NCBI GenBank assembly: GCA_903845125.1
Contig: CAIMWS010000310.1
Span: 1 to 35,894, forward strand
Source of the DNA: an uncultured Verrucomicrobiota bacterium
Lineage (GTDB): Bacteria > Verrucomicrobiota > Verrucomicrobiia > Limisphaerales > UBA1319
Direction of reading: 5' to 3'
DNA length: 35,894 nt
The translations under genes and the position numbers were made by a program. A model generated the notes under the pieces. That model ran no database searches and had not been told where the DNA came from. It saw nothing but the letters and a program-made list of their open reading frames with translations. Positions 15,133-23,841 of this stretch are shown here, piece after piece (the stretch's first letter is position 1; the number at the start of each line of letters is the position of its first letter).

Positions 15133-17829
15133 ATGTCTGCGCAGCCTCATTCCTCACCGCCAGGTTCAGTGGATCAGCCGGCCGGCAACCACTCCGACCT
15201 CCTCCTGCTCGGCCGGGCCGCCGAACTCGCGGGGGACTGGGTTTGGGAAGTGGACGCCAACGGGCTGTATACTTATGCCAGCCCGGCCGTGGAGCGGTTG
15301 CTGGGCTACCGGCCGGAGGAGCTGGTGGGGCGCCTGCATTTTTTCGACCTCTTCCCGCCGGAGATCCAGGAGATCATGGCACGGGCCGCCAGGGAATATT
15401 TCGCCCACCGGTGCGCCTTCCAAAAATTCCCCAACCAGGTCTGCCATAAAGACGGCCGCCGCATCCACCTGGAGACCAGCGGCGAGCCGGTCCTGGACGC
15501 GGCCGGCCGCCTGCTCGGCTACCGCGGGGTGGACCACGATGTGACCGATCTCAAGCTGGCCGCCGAGGCGCTGCGGCGGAGCGAGGAGCGGCTGCAGCTG
15601 GCGCTCGACGCCGCCCGCCAGGGGATTTTTGATTGCAGCCTCCAGACCGGGGAATGCCAGGTTTCGCCCGCCTATGCCGCCATCCTGGGGCACGGCCCCG
15701 ACCGTTTCCAGGAAACCCTCGCCCGCTGGCTGGAGCGGATGCACCCCGATGACCGCCAGCCGCAGGCGGAGGCTTTCGACCGGCTGGCACGCGGCGAAAC
15801 CGCCGAGCTCGAGTGCGACTGCCGCCAGCTGGGCGCCGACGGCGCCTACCGCTGGATCCATACCACGGGCCGGGTGGTGGAGTGGGATGCCGAGGGCCGG
15901 CCGGTGCGGGTGGTGGGGGTCCGGACCGACATCACCTCCCGGAAGACCGCCGAGGCGGAATTGCGCCTGCGGCAGCTGGCCCTGGAAGCCGCCGCCAACA
16001 CGGTGGTGATCACCGACCACGCGGGCCTGGTCATCTGGGCCAACTCCGCCTTCACCAAACTCACCGGCTACACCCTGGACGAAGTGCGGGGCCGGAATTT
16101 GCGGCTGCTGAAATCCGGCCAGCACGGCGAGGCATTCTACCGCCAGTTATGGGAGACCATCCTGGCGGGCGGCATCTGGCGGGGGGAAATCACCAACCGG
16201 CGCAAAGATGGCACGCTTTACCACGAAAGCACCACCATCACCCCCCTGCGCGACGAATCCGGCCGCATCACCCATTTCATCGCCATCAAGGAAGATACCA
16301 CCGCCGAAAAGGAGCGGGGCGCGCAGATCCGCGCCGAGACCAGCCTGCTGGACCTCACCACGGATGCCATCTGTGTCCGGACGGTGTCCGGCCGGATCCT
16401 GTATTGGAACAAGGGCGCCGAGACCATCTATGGCTGGCCGCAGGCGGAAGCCGCCGGCCAGGATCATCCGGCCTTGCTCGGGCTTTCCAGCCCCGCCAGC
16501 AACCTGGCCCTCGAATTGACCCTGGAGCGGGGAGCCTGGAGCGGGGAGTTCCAGGCGCTGAACCGCGGCCGCGAGAAAGTGCTCGTGGAAAGCCGGTGGA
16601 CCCTGATGCGCAGCGATTTGGGCGCCCCCCAGGCGCTGCTCATCGTCGATACCGATATCACCTCCAAGAAGCGCGTGGAAGATCAGCTGCGCCAGGCCCA
16701 AAAAATGGAGGCGGTGGGGCAGCTGGCCAGCGGTGTGGCCCATGATTTCAACAACATCCTCTCGGCGATGCTCATGAACCTGGGCCTGCTCAAGGAAGAT
16801 GTCCAGCTGGATGCCGGGTCGGCCACCCGCCTGGACGAGGTCTCGGCCGCCGCCCGGCAGGCCGCCCGGCTCACCCGGCAGCTGCTGTTGTTCAGCCGTC
16901 GCTCCCCCATGGAGATCCAGGTTGTGGAATTGAACGGCGTCATCGAGAACATGCTGCACATGCTGCGCCGGCTGATCGGTGAAAACATCGATGTCCAATT
17001 CCTGAGCCCCAACGGCCCCGTCCGCCTGAAGGCCGATGCCGGGATGATGGAGCAGCTGATCATGAACCTCCTGGTCAACGCCCGCGACGCCATGCCCAAG
17101 GGGGGCCGGATCACCGTCACCACCAGCCTCGTTGAATTCGACCAGGCCAGCGTGGAAAAACACCCGGAACGCCTCGTCGGCCGCTTTGTCTGCCTCTCGG
17201 TGGAGGATACCGGCTGCGGCATGGATGCGGCCATCCTGAAGCGGATTTTCGAGCCGTTCTTCACCACCAAGGGCGCCGGTGAAGGCACCGGGTTGGGGCT
17301 GGCCACCGTCCACGGCATCGTCGGCCAGCACCTGGGCTGGCTGGAGGTTCAGAGCACCGTGGGCCAGGGCAGCCGGTTCGACGTTTTCCTGCCCGCAGCC
17401 TCCCTGCCCAAGGCTTCCAGCGGAGCGGAGCAGGCGGTGGAAGTGTTGCATCGGGGAACGGAAAACATCCTGCTGGTGGAGGATGAATCCCTCGTCCGCC
17501 GGATCGCCGCTCAATGCCTGCGCCAGCTGGGCTATCAGGTGTGGGAAGCCGGCTCCGGCAGCGAGGCCCTGGACCTTTGGGTGCAGTGTCCCGGCCGGAT
17601 CGCTCTGCTGTTCACCGACGTCGTGCTGGCGGGCGGTATGACGGGCTTGGAGCTGGCCGAACGCTTGCGCCGCGACCAGCCCGGCTTGAAGGTCCTCGTT
17701 TCCAGCGGCTATGACCGCCAAAAAGCCGCCTTTGCCAAATGGTTCACCCAAGGCAGCGCTTTCCTGGCCAAGCCCTACGACATCCAGGAATTGGGCCGGA
17801 TCATCCGCCAATGCCTCGATGGCCCGTAG
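15133..17829 (+). CDS. Hybrid sensor histidine kinase: 4xPAS-HisKA-HATPase-REC
   Basis: This 898-residue kinase lacks membrane segments and is predicted to be cytoplasmic. Four PAS domains lie at about 25-145, 155-275, 278-400 and 405-515; the third has the LOV/PAS-like ITDHAGLVIWANSAFTKLTG and the fourth AICVRTVSGRILYWNKGAE. The phospho-acceptor His537 is in GVAHDFNNILSAM, the HWE/NtrB-like class often found in hybrid kinases. The ATPase domain has NLLVNARDAMP, SVEDTGCGM and FEPFFTTK followed by GTGLGL. The C-terminal receiver (about 775-895) has EDE, phospho-acceptor Asp829 in LLFTDVVLAGGMTG and Lys in FLAKPYD. No His-phosphotransfer domain or DNA-binding partner is nearby. The ATG follows the receiver gene's TGA after 3 bases with no clear ribosome binding site, which suggests translational coupling. 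Confidence 0.93.
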   Translation: MSAQPHSSPPGSVDQPAGNHSDLLLLGRAAELAGDWVWEVDANGLYTYASPAVERLLGYRPEELVGRLHFFDLFPPEIQEIMARAAREYFAHRCAFQKFPNQVCHKDGRRIHLETSGEPVLDAAGRLLGYRGVDHDVTDLKLAAEALRRSEERLQLALDAARQGIFDCSLQTGECQVSPAYAAILGHGPDRFQETLARWLERMHPDDRQPQAEAFDRLARGETAELECDCRQLGADGAYRWIHTTGRVVEWDAEGRPVRVVGVRTDITSRKTAEAELRLRQLALEAAANTVVITDHAGLVIWANSAFTKLTGYTLDEVRGRNLRLLKSGQHGEAFYRQLWETILAGGIWRGEITNRRKDGTLYHESTTITPLRDESGRITHFIAIKEDTTAEKERGAQIRAETSLLDLTTDAICVRTVSGRILYWNKGAETIYGWPQAEAAGQDHPALLGLSSPASNLALELTLERGAWSGEFQALNRGREKVLVESRWTLMRSDLGAPQALLIVDTDITSKKRVEDQLRQAQKMEAVGQLASGVAHDFNNILSAMLMNLGLLKEDVQLDAGSATRLDEVSAAARQAARLTRQLLLFSRRSPMEIQVVELNGVIENMLHMLRRLIGENIDVQFLSPNGPVRLKADAGMMEQLIMNLLVNARDAMPKGGRITVTTSLVEFDQASVEKHPERLVGRFVCLSVEDTGCGMDAAILKRIFEPFFTTKGAGEGTGLGLATVHGIVGQHLGWLEVQSTVGQGSRFDVFLPAASLPKASSGAEQAVEVLHRGTENILLVEDESLVRRIAAQCLRQLGYQVWEAGSGSEALDLWVQCPGRIALLFTDVVLAGGMTGLELAERLRRDQPGLKVLVSSGYDRQKAAFAKWFTQGSAFLAKPYDIQELGRIIRQCLDGP

Positions 17830-17913
17830 CCGCCCCCTCCCGCGGCCGGCCTTTTGGTTGGTGTTTTGTTTTGACTTCGGCGGCGAATCCCGCATTGAAG
17901 TGGGTTCAAAAAT

Positions 17914-18720
17914 ATGAACCGCAACTGCCTGCCCCACTGGCTCGTGGCCGCCCTGCTGGGGGCCGCCCTCGGAGACCCCGCCCGGCTGCCCGCCGCCGAC
18001 CTCGTCCACGCCCGGGACGGCTCCGGCGTTTACGGCTACCACGATACCCCCGTGCTGCCCTGGTGCGGCTTCCGCGTCCATGACGCCGACCGGCCCGCGC
18101 CCCGGCGGGTCCACCCCGGGCCAGCCCTGGAGCAAACCGCCAAGCCGCCCGCGGACGCCGTGGTCTTGTTCGACGGCTCCGGCCTGGACCAGTGGCAGAA
18201 GAGCGACTGGCAGGTGGTGGACGGCTGCCTCGTGGCCGCCTCGGGAGGCCTGGCCTCGCGGACCAATTTCGGCAGCTGCCAGATCCACCTGGAATGGATG
18301 GCGCCCGCCCATTTCCAAGGCCCCTGGTACAACCAGGGCAACAACGGCGTGCTCCTCATGGGCCTTTACGAAATCCAGATCTTCGATTCCTGGAATGAGA
18401 AAATCTACCCGGATGGCCAGGCCGCCGCGATCTACGGCCAGACCCCGCCGCTGGTCAACGCCTGCCGCCCGCCGGGCGAGTGGCAAACCTTCGATATCGT
18501 GTTCACCGCCCCGGTTTTTGAAGGGGGCCGCCTGGCGCAGCCGGCCCGGGTCACCCTGTTCCACAACGGGCTGCTGGCCCACCTGGCCGAACCGATCCAC
18601 GGGGAAACCGGCCACCGCATCCTGCCCGAATACCGGCGCCCCATCAGCCGCGGGCCGCTGGTCCTGGGCGCCCATGATTGCCCCGTGCGTTTCCGCAACA
18701 TCTGGGTGCGGCCGCTATGA
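17914..18720 (+). CDS. Exported DUF1080 protein (3-keto-disaccharide hydrolase family)
   Basis: This 268-residue protein has a signal-like N-terminus (HWLVAALLGAALG, cleavage near AADLVHA). The core from about residue 75 is the DUF1080 (3-keto-glucoside hydrolase) jelly roll: VVLFDGSGLDQWQ, then SDWQVVDGCLVAASGG, FGSCQIHLEWMAP, NQGNNGVLLMGLYEIQIFDS, GEWQTFDIVF and a late VRFRNIWVRPL. Characterised members cleave glycosides already oxidised at C3 of the sugar; a related jelly-roll binding role is also possible. The partner oxidation is typically done by Gfo/Idh/MocA proteins, and an exported one lies at 27476-28834. The stop codon overlaps the start of the CotH gene (ATGATGA), so the two are translationally coupled. 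An 84-base gap separates it from the upstream kinase. Confidence 0.9.
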   Translation: MNRNCLPHWLVAALLGAALGDPARLPAADLVHARDGSGVYGYHDTPVLPWCGFRVHDADRPAPRRVHPGPALEQTAKPPADAVVLFDGSGLDQWQKSDWQVVDGCLVAASGGLASRTNFGSCQIHLEWMAPAHFQGPWYNQGNNGVLLMGLYEIQIFDSWNEKIYPDGQAAAIYGQTPPLVNACRPPGEWQTFDIVFTAPVFEGGRLAQPARVTLFHNGLLAHLAEPIHGETGHRILPEYRRPISRGPLVLGAHDCPVRFRNIWVRPL

Positions 18721-21700
18721 TGACGGCCCGGGTCCACCGCCAGGTCCGGCCCGCGGCGGCCAGCCTGGCCGCCGCCGCCCTCCTGGCCGCCACTCTAACC
18801 GCCCGCGCCGCGGAAGCCACCCCGCCCGAACTGGTCATCAGCGAGTTCCTCGCGGATAATGCCTGCGGCCTGGCGGACGAGGATGGCAGCCGGCCGGATT
18901 GGATCGAGATCCACAATGCCGGGGTGACGACCGCCAGCCTGGGCGGCTGGCATCTCACCGACGACCCGGCCCTGCCCGCCCGCTGGCAGTTCCCCGCCAC
19001 GAACCTGCCGCCGGGCGCCTTCCTGGTGGTCTTCGCCTCCGGCAAGGACCGCGCGCAGGCGGGCCGCGAGCTGCACACCAATTTCAAGCTCCACGCCGAA
19101 AGCGGCTACCTGGCGCTGCGGCGGCCGGACTTGAGCCTCGCCGATGCCTACCAGCCCAACTATCCCGCCCAAGGCAGGGATATATCTTACGGCCCCGGCA
19201 TGACCGCTGCCACCAACCTCCTGGTATCCGGCTCGAGCGCGGCCCGCCTCCAGGTTCCCGCGGGCACCCTGCCCGCCGCCGGCTGGACGGGCGGCGCCGA
19301 ACCTTTCGACGCCTCCGCCTCCGCCGGCTGGGCCGCCGCCCGCGCCGCCGCGGGCTACGATGTCTCCGGGTCGCCCGTGGGGCCGCCGGTGGAGACGGTG
19401 GGCGAGACCCTGGCCCAGCGGACGGTTTACGACACCGCCACCGGCAGCCTGTTCGTGCTGGCCAGCGCCGGTTTCACCGAGGCCGGCGACGTCACGGAGT
19501 GGGCCTTCCACAGCACCACCACCCGGATGATCACCCCGGTGCTGCTGCGCCTGCAAGCCAATGGGGACTACCTCGTTTCCGGGGTGGGCGCCACCCGCAC
19601 CAGCACCGGCGCCGGCGAGCAGCATTACCCGTTCGAGCTCAAATCCGGCGCCGCCCGGGTCGGCCCGGGCTTCTTTTTCGGCTGGAAGGATGGCTCCAAC
19701 GGCGCCGATAATACCGGCGTGCCCGCCTTCGCTGACAGCACGGCGGCCACCATCCGCTGGTTCCAGCAGCACACCCGCTTCGCCGTGGGTGATAACCTGG
19801 GCGCGGGCCAATCCTTCGACCGCGCTTATTCGCTCCAGGCCACCGTGCGCGGCTCGCTGCGGAGCCTGATCCTGACCGATCTCCAAAGCGCCCTGTACCG
19901 CCAGCGGACCGCCGTCTGCCTCCGGATCCCTTTCACCGTGCCGGCGGCGGGCCCGGCTTATGACCGCCTGCTGCTGCGCCTGTGCTACAAGGACGGATTC
20001 ACCGCCTGGATCAACGGCGGGCGGGTGGCGGCCGCCAACGCTCCGGAGCTTCCGGAGGCCGGCTTGCAAGCCCTCACCAACCGGCCCGACGCCAGCGCCC
20101 TGCAGCCGGAAACCTTCGACCTCTCGGCCGATTTGCCCCGGCTGCGCGCCGGCACGAATATCCTCGCCCTCCTGGGTTTGAGCCAGGCCGCCACCAATGC
20201 CGTGTTTTTCCTCCAGCCGGAGCTCCTGGCCCGCGAAAAGGCCGAAGTTTCCCGCGGCTTTTTCCTGCCCACCCCCGGCCAGCCCAATGGCCCGCGCTTC
20301 GCGGGCTGGCTGGGGGAGGTGTCCGTGGCGCCCGGCCGGGGCTTTTATTCCGCGCCCGTCGAGGTGCGGGCGGCCTCGGGAGACGCGGCGGCCGGCCTCC
20401 GGTTCACCCTGGATGGCAGCCTGCCCACCCTCTCCAATGGGCTGGCCTGGACCACCCCGCTCACCATCACCCAGACCACCGTGCTGCGCCTGGCGGCGTT
20501 CCGGCCCGGCTGGCTGCCCGGCCCCGTGGCCACCCACACCTATTTGTTCCCCGCCCAGGTGGCCCGGCAGCCGGCCAGCCAGCCCGGTTTGCCCGCCGCC
20601 TGGAGCGGCGCCACCGCCGATTACGGCATGGACGCCACCGTGGCCAGCCAGGCCCTGCCCGGTTACTCGGTCACCAACGCCCTCACCTCCCTGCCGGGCC
20701 TCTGCCTCACCGCCAGCCCGGACGACCTCTTCGGGAGCCAGCGGGGCATTTACTACAACTCCTCCCAGTCGGGGCCGGCCTGGGAGCGCCCGGCGGCGGT
20801 GGAGCTGCTCTTCGCCGAGGCCCGGCCCGGTTTCCAGGCGGCCGCCGGCCTCCACCTCCATGGCGCCTACAGCCGGGGGCATTCCGCCACCTTGAAACAT
20901 TCCCTCCGCGTGGTGTTCCGCGCCCAATATGGCCTCCCCAAGCTGGACTTTCCCCTGTTCTCCGACACCCAGGTGCACCATTTCGATCAATTGGTCCTGC
21001 GGGCCTGCTCCACGGATTCCTGGCCCATCGAGAATCCCCCCAACCAATCGGGCGATGGCAGTGTACGCTGGTGGCGGGCCAAGGCCACCTATATGCGCGA
21101 CCAATGGCTGCGCGACACCCTGCGCGACCTCGGCCAGCCCACCGCCCACGGCCGGTATGTCAACCTCTACCTCAACGGCTTGTATTGGGGCGTTTACAAC
21201 CTCGTGGAGCTCCTCAACGACGGGTGGAACGAGGAATATTTCGGCGGAAACAAAGCCGAATTCGACGTCGTCAAGGACTACGTGGAGGTGGACGCCGGCA
21301 CCCGCGCGGCCTGGGATCAAATGATGGCCCTGGTGGACGCCGGTTTCGCGGGCGAGGCTGAATTCCAGCGGATCCAGGGCCGGAATCCCGATGGCACGCG
21401 CAATCCGAATTTCCCGGTCTACCTGGACCTGGCCAATTTCGTCGATTACATGATCGCCCACATCTATTCCGGGGCCGAGGACTGGCCGGTGCACAACTGG
21501 AGGGCCTCGCGCCGGCGCGGCCCCCTGAGCGAGGGCTTCCGGTTTTACGTATGGGACCAGGAAATCAGCAATGATTACCTCTCCCGCAAGGTCAACCTGG
21601 GCAACGAGCCGTTCGCGGCGGTCACCACCCCCAACTCGCCCGGGATCATCTACGACCGCCTGCGCCGCAACGCCTCCTTCCGCCAGCTCTTCAGCGACCG

Positions 21701-22604
21701 CCTCCAGCAACTGATCGCGGACCAGGGGTTGCTCACCCCGGAGGCCTGCTCCCGCCGCTGGGAGGTCCGCCAGTGGGAGCTGGACCACGCGCTGGTGGGC
21801 GAGTCCGCCCGGTGGGGCGATGCCCGCCAAAGGCCCCCCTATACCCGCGAGGGGCATTGGCTGCGCGAAATGGCCTGGCAAAAAGACCTCTATTGGCCCG
21901 GGAATCATCCCGTAGCCATCCAGCGCTTCAAAAGCGTGAACCTGTTCCCCACGCTGGGGCCCCCCGTGTTCAACCGCTACGATGCCGGCCCCCCTCCCGC
22001 CAGCTATGTGGCGCTGGTCCAGACCAATGCCGCCCACGTCATCTGGTTCACCACCAACGGCGTGGATCCCCGCGGCCCCAATGGCCTCCTGGCCGCCACC
22101 GCACAGACCTACGCCCAGCCCATCGCCCTCCCCGGCCCGCTGCGCATCCGCGCCCGCGCCCGCTACGGCGGCCTCTGGAGCGCCGCCATCGACGGCGTGT
22201 TTGCCCCCACCCCCGCGAGCCTGGACTCGGACCACGACGGCCTGCCCGATTTCTGGGAGATCGCCCACCAGCTGGATCCGAACGATCCGGCCGATGCCGC
22301 CGCCGATGCGGATCAGGATGGGGCCACCAACTACGGGGAATTCCTGGCTGGCACGGATCCGCGGGATCCGCATAGCTGCCTGAAGATCAGCCGGGTCGCC
22401 CGGGATCCGCTCGTCACGCTCACCTTCCCGGCCGCCAGCAACCGCGCCTATGTGGTGCTGTTCAAGGATGCCCTCACCAACGCCGCCTGGCTTTCGCTCA
22501 CCAACCTCCCACCCGCCACGACCACCGGCGGAGTGGTGACGGTGCGCGATCCCGGGGCCGCCACCAACCGTTTCTACCGCCTCCAGGCCATACCCCAACC
22601 CTGA
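18717..22604 (+). CDS. Large secreted CotH-like protein with lamin-tail, chitobiase-C-like and calcium-repeat segments
   Basis: This 1295-residue protein starts at ATG 18717, overlapping the DUF1080 stop; ATG 18720 is equally possible. A signal peptide (SLAAAALLAATLTARAA) is followed by a lamin-tail domain (about 35-145: LVISEFLADNACGLADEDG, PDWIEIHNAG). Residues about 555-610 resemble the CHB_HEX_C domain (GLRFTLDGSLPT). The CotH kinase-like domain spans about 695-1000, with LHLHGAYSRGH, RYVNLYLNGLYWGVYNLVE, DYVEVDAG, NWRASRR and FYVWDQEIS. A second CHB-like segment (VIWFTTNGVDPRGPNG) lies near 1105-1150. An Asp-rich thrombospondin-type-3-like stretch (DSDHDGLPDFWE, DADQDGATNYGEF) lies near 1170-1215. 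The last 70 residues (AYVVLFKDALTNAAWLSL, RFYRLQ) are the shared C-terminal module. CotH domains phosphorylate surface proteins in spore formers; whether this one is active is unknown. Its stop is back to back with that of the convergent LamG gene. Confidence 0.88.
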   Translation: MMTARVHRQVRPAAASLAAAALLAATLTARAAEATPPELVISEFLADNACGLADEDGSRPDWIEIHNAGVTTASLGGWHLTDDPALPARWQFPATNLPPGAFLVVFASGKDRAQAGRELHTNFKLHAESGYLALRRPDLSLADAYQPNYPAQGRDISYGPGMTAATNLLVSGSSAARLQVPAGTLPAAGWTGGAEPFDASASAGWAAARAAAGYDVSGSPVGPPVETVGETLAQRTVYDTATGSLFVLASAGFTEAGDVTEWAFHSTTTRMITPVLLRLQANGDYLVSGVGATRTSTGAGEQHYPFELKSGAARVGPGFFFGWKDGSNGADNTGVPAFADSTAATIRWFQQHTRFAVGDNLGAGQSFDRAYSLQATVRGSLRSLILTDLQSALYRQRTAVCLRIPFTVPAAGPAYDRLLLRLCYKDGFTAWINGGRVAAANAPELPEAGLQALTNRPDASALQPETFDLSADLPRLRAGTNILALLGLSQAATNAVFFLQPELLAREKAEVSRGFFLPTPGQPNGPRFAGWLGEVSVAPGRGFYSAPVEVRAASGDAAAGLRFTLDGSLPTLSNGLAWTTPLTITQTTVLRLAAFRPGWLPGPVATHTYLFPAQVARQPASQPGLPAAWSGATADYGMDATVASQALPGYSVTNALTSLPGLCLTASPDDLFGSQRGIYYNSSQSGPAWERPAAVELLFAEARPGFQAAAGLHLHGAYSRGHSATLKHSLRVVFRAQYGLPKLDFPLFSDTQVHHFDQLVLRACSTDSWPIENPPNQSGDGSVRWWRAKATYMRDQWLRDTLRDLGQPTAHGRYVNLYLNGLYWGVYNLVELLNDGWNEEYFGGNKAEFDVVKDYVEVDAGTRAAWDQMMALVDAGFAGEAEFQRIQGRNPDGTRNPNFPVYLDLANFVDYMIAHIYSGAEDWPVHNWRASRRRGPLSEGFRFYVWDQEISNDYLSRKVNLGNEPFAAVTTPNSPGIIYDRLRRNASFRQLFSDRLQQLIADQGLLTPEACSRRWEVRQWELDHALVGESARWGDARQRPPYTREGHWLREMAWQKDLYWPGNHPVAIQRFKSVNLFPTLGPPVFNRYDAGPPPASYVALVQTNAAHVIWFTTNGVDPRGPNGLLAATAQTYAQPIALPGPLRIRARARYGGLWSAAIDGVFAPTPASLDSDHDGLPDFWEIAHQLDPNDPADAAADADQDGATNYGEFLAGTDPRDPHSCLKISRVARDPLVTLTFPAASNRAYVVLFKDALTNAAWLSLTNLPPATTTGGVVTVRDPGAATNRFYRLQAIPQP

Positions 22605-23624
22605 TCAGGGCGCGCCGGTCACCCGGAAAAAGGTGGCGGCGCCGCTGATCTGGTTGGTGAAGTGGGTGTCGTTGCCAGGCAGCCCGAGGTTTTCCCACGC
22701 GGGGCTGTCCAGGCGCGTCGTCTTTTGCACCTGGTAGGGCGCCTGGCCGCCCGCCCAGCTGAAAACCAGGCTGCCGCCCGTTTTCCGCACCTCCGTGATG
22801 ACCGGGAGGGTCACCTCGGCAATCTGCGACAAATCCTTCCCGGCCTGGGCCGCGGCGAAAATCCGCTGCACCTCCGCGTCCGCCAGCGCCCGCCGCCAGA
22901 TCCCCAGGTCGTCAAACAGCGCGTCGAGGGCGGCCGTGCCTCCGGCGTTGTAAAAACCGGTGCCATCCGTGCCCAGGCAGACGCTGAAGCCGCGGGCGTC
23001 GGTGTCCGCGCTGCCCCCGGGCTGGCCGGCGGCGGGCGCCAGGCTGCCCGCGCGGACCGGCTGGCCATCCAGGTAAGTGCGGGCCGCCGCGCGTCGTTCG
23101 AAGACCACCGCCACGTGGTGCCATTGGCCGTCGCGCAGGTTGCCGGGCGCCTCCCCGTCCTTGCGGTCCGCCCCGGAGTCATCGCAGTAATTCCATTTGA
23201 ACGAGCCATCGGGCTGGCTGAAGATGCCCCAGCCGGGATGGGCGCCGCTATTCCAATCCTTATTGCTCAACAGGGGCTGGTCGCCCGCTTGCTGGGCGAG
23301 CTGGATCCAAAAAGCCGCCGAAAAATCCACCGCCCCGGCCCCGGCCAGGCTGCCGAATTTCAAGGCCGGCGGGTAGCCCAGCCACACCACGTTGTTCGTG
23401 GCGCCATCGGCGGAGACGGTCACCCGCACCGCCTGGCCCAGCCGCCCCGGCTGGAACTCCACCGGGCCCCCTGCCGTGGCGTGATTGGCCAGGCCCGAGG
23501 AATCCTGCAACCCGGCGTCAAAGGCCAGGTGCACCACCAGCTCGCGTTGGAGGGATCCGGCCAGCAGGCCGGGCCAGGGGCTCAAGGCCAGCAGCCAGGT
23601 AAGTGAACGGATCGTTGTTTTCAT
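22605..23624 (-). CDS. Secreted LamG-domain protein
   Basis: This 339-residue protein starts MKTTIRSLTWLLALSPWPGLLAG, a signal peptide. Residues about 28-255 form a LamG/concanavalin-like jelly roll with the usual pattern: LVVHLAFDAGLQDSSGLANH, FSAAFWIQLA, DGQWHHVAVVFE, RTYLDGQPV and ALFDDLGIWRRALADAEVQ. A Thr/Ser-poor linker precedes the last 60 residues (YQVQKTTRLDSPAWENLG, ending TFFRVTGAP), the shared C-terminal module. LamG domains of this type usually bind polysaccharides; no catalytic domain is present. It converges on the CotH gene with zero spacing: both genes end in TGA within the palindrome ccctgatcaggg. It is divergent from the esterase gene across about 217 bases, which should hold both promoters. 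Confidence 0.85.
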   Translation of the reverse strand: MKTTIRSLTWLLALSPWPGLLAGSLQRELVVHLAFDAGLQDSSGLANHATAGGPVEFQPGRLGQAVRVTVSADGATNNVVWLGYPPALKFGSLAGAGAVDFSAAFWIQLAQQAGDQPLLSNKDWNSGAHPGWGIFSQPDGSFKWNYCDDSGADRKDGEAPGNLRDGQWHHVAVVFERRAAARTYLDGQPVRAGSLAPAAGQPGGSADTDARGFSVCLGTDGTGFYNAGGTAALDALFDDLGIWRRALADAEVQRIFAAAQAGKDLSQIAEVTLPVITEVRKTGGSLVFSWAGGQAPYQVQKTTRLDSPAWENLGLPGNDTHFTNQISGAATFFRVTGAP

Positions 23625-23841
23625 ATGTCAAACCCAGTCCTTTTTGGGGATTATCGCGCCCGCCGCGCAGCTCCGTCAATGGAAATAGCGGCGGCGGCGA
23701 ACGCGCAACTTTCAGTTCCGCCGGTTGTTAACATAGTGGACAGGCCCGGCCGCTTTTGTTAAGCAGTCCGGAATCCGGGGCCGCCGCGGATGAATGGGTG
23801 GCTCCGGGGTCGCGTCCAAGTGGAAGGTTTTACTGACAATC

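Noticed and set aside
16147-18675. A long leftward frame opposite the hybrid kinase and DUF1080 genes
   Set aside because: No family features, and it spans two well-supported plus-strand genes.
18795-22598. A 1267-codon leftward frame opposite the CotH gene
   Set aside because: Its product is Gly/Ala/Arg-rich with no domains, whereas the plus strand encodes clear lamin-tail, CotH and repeat segments.
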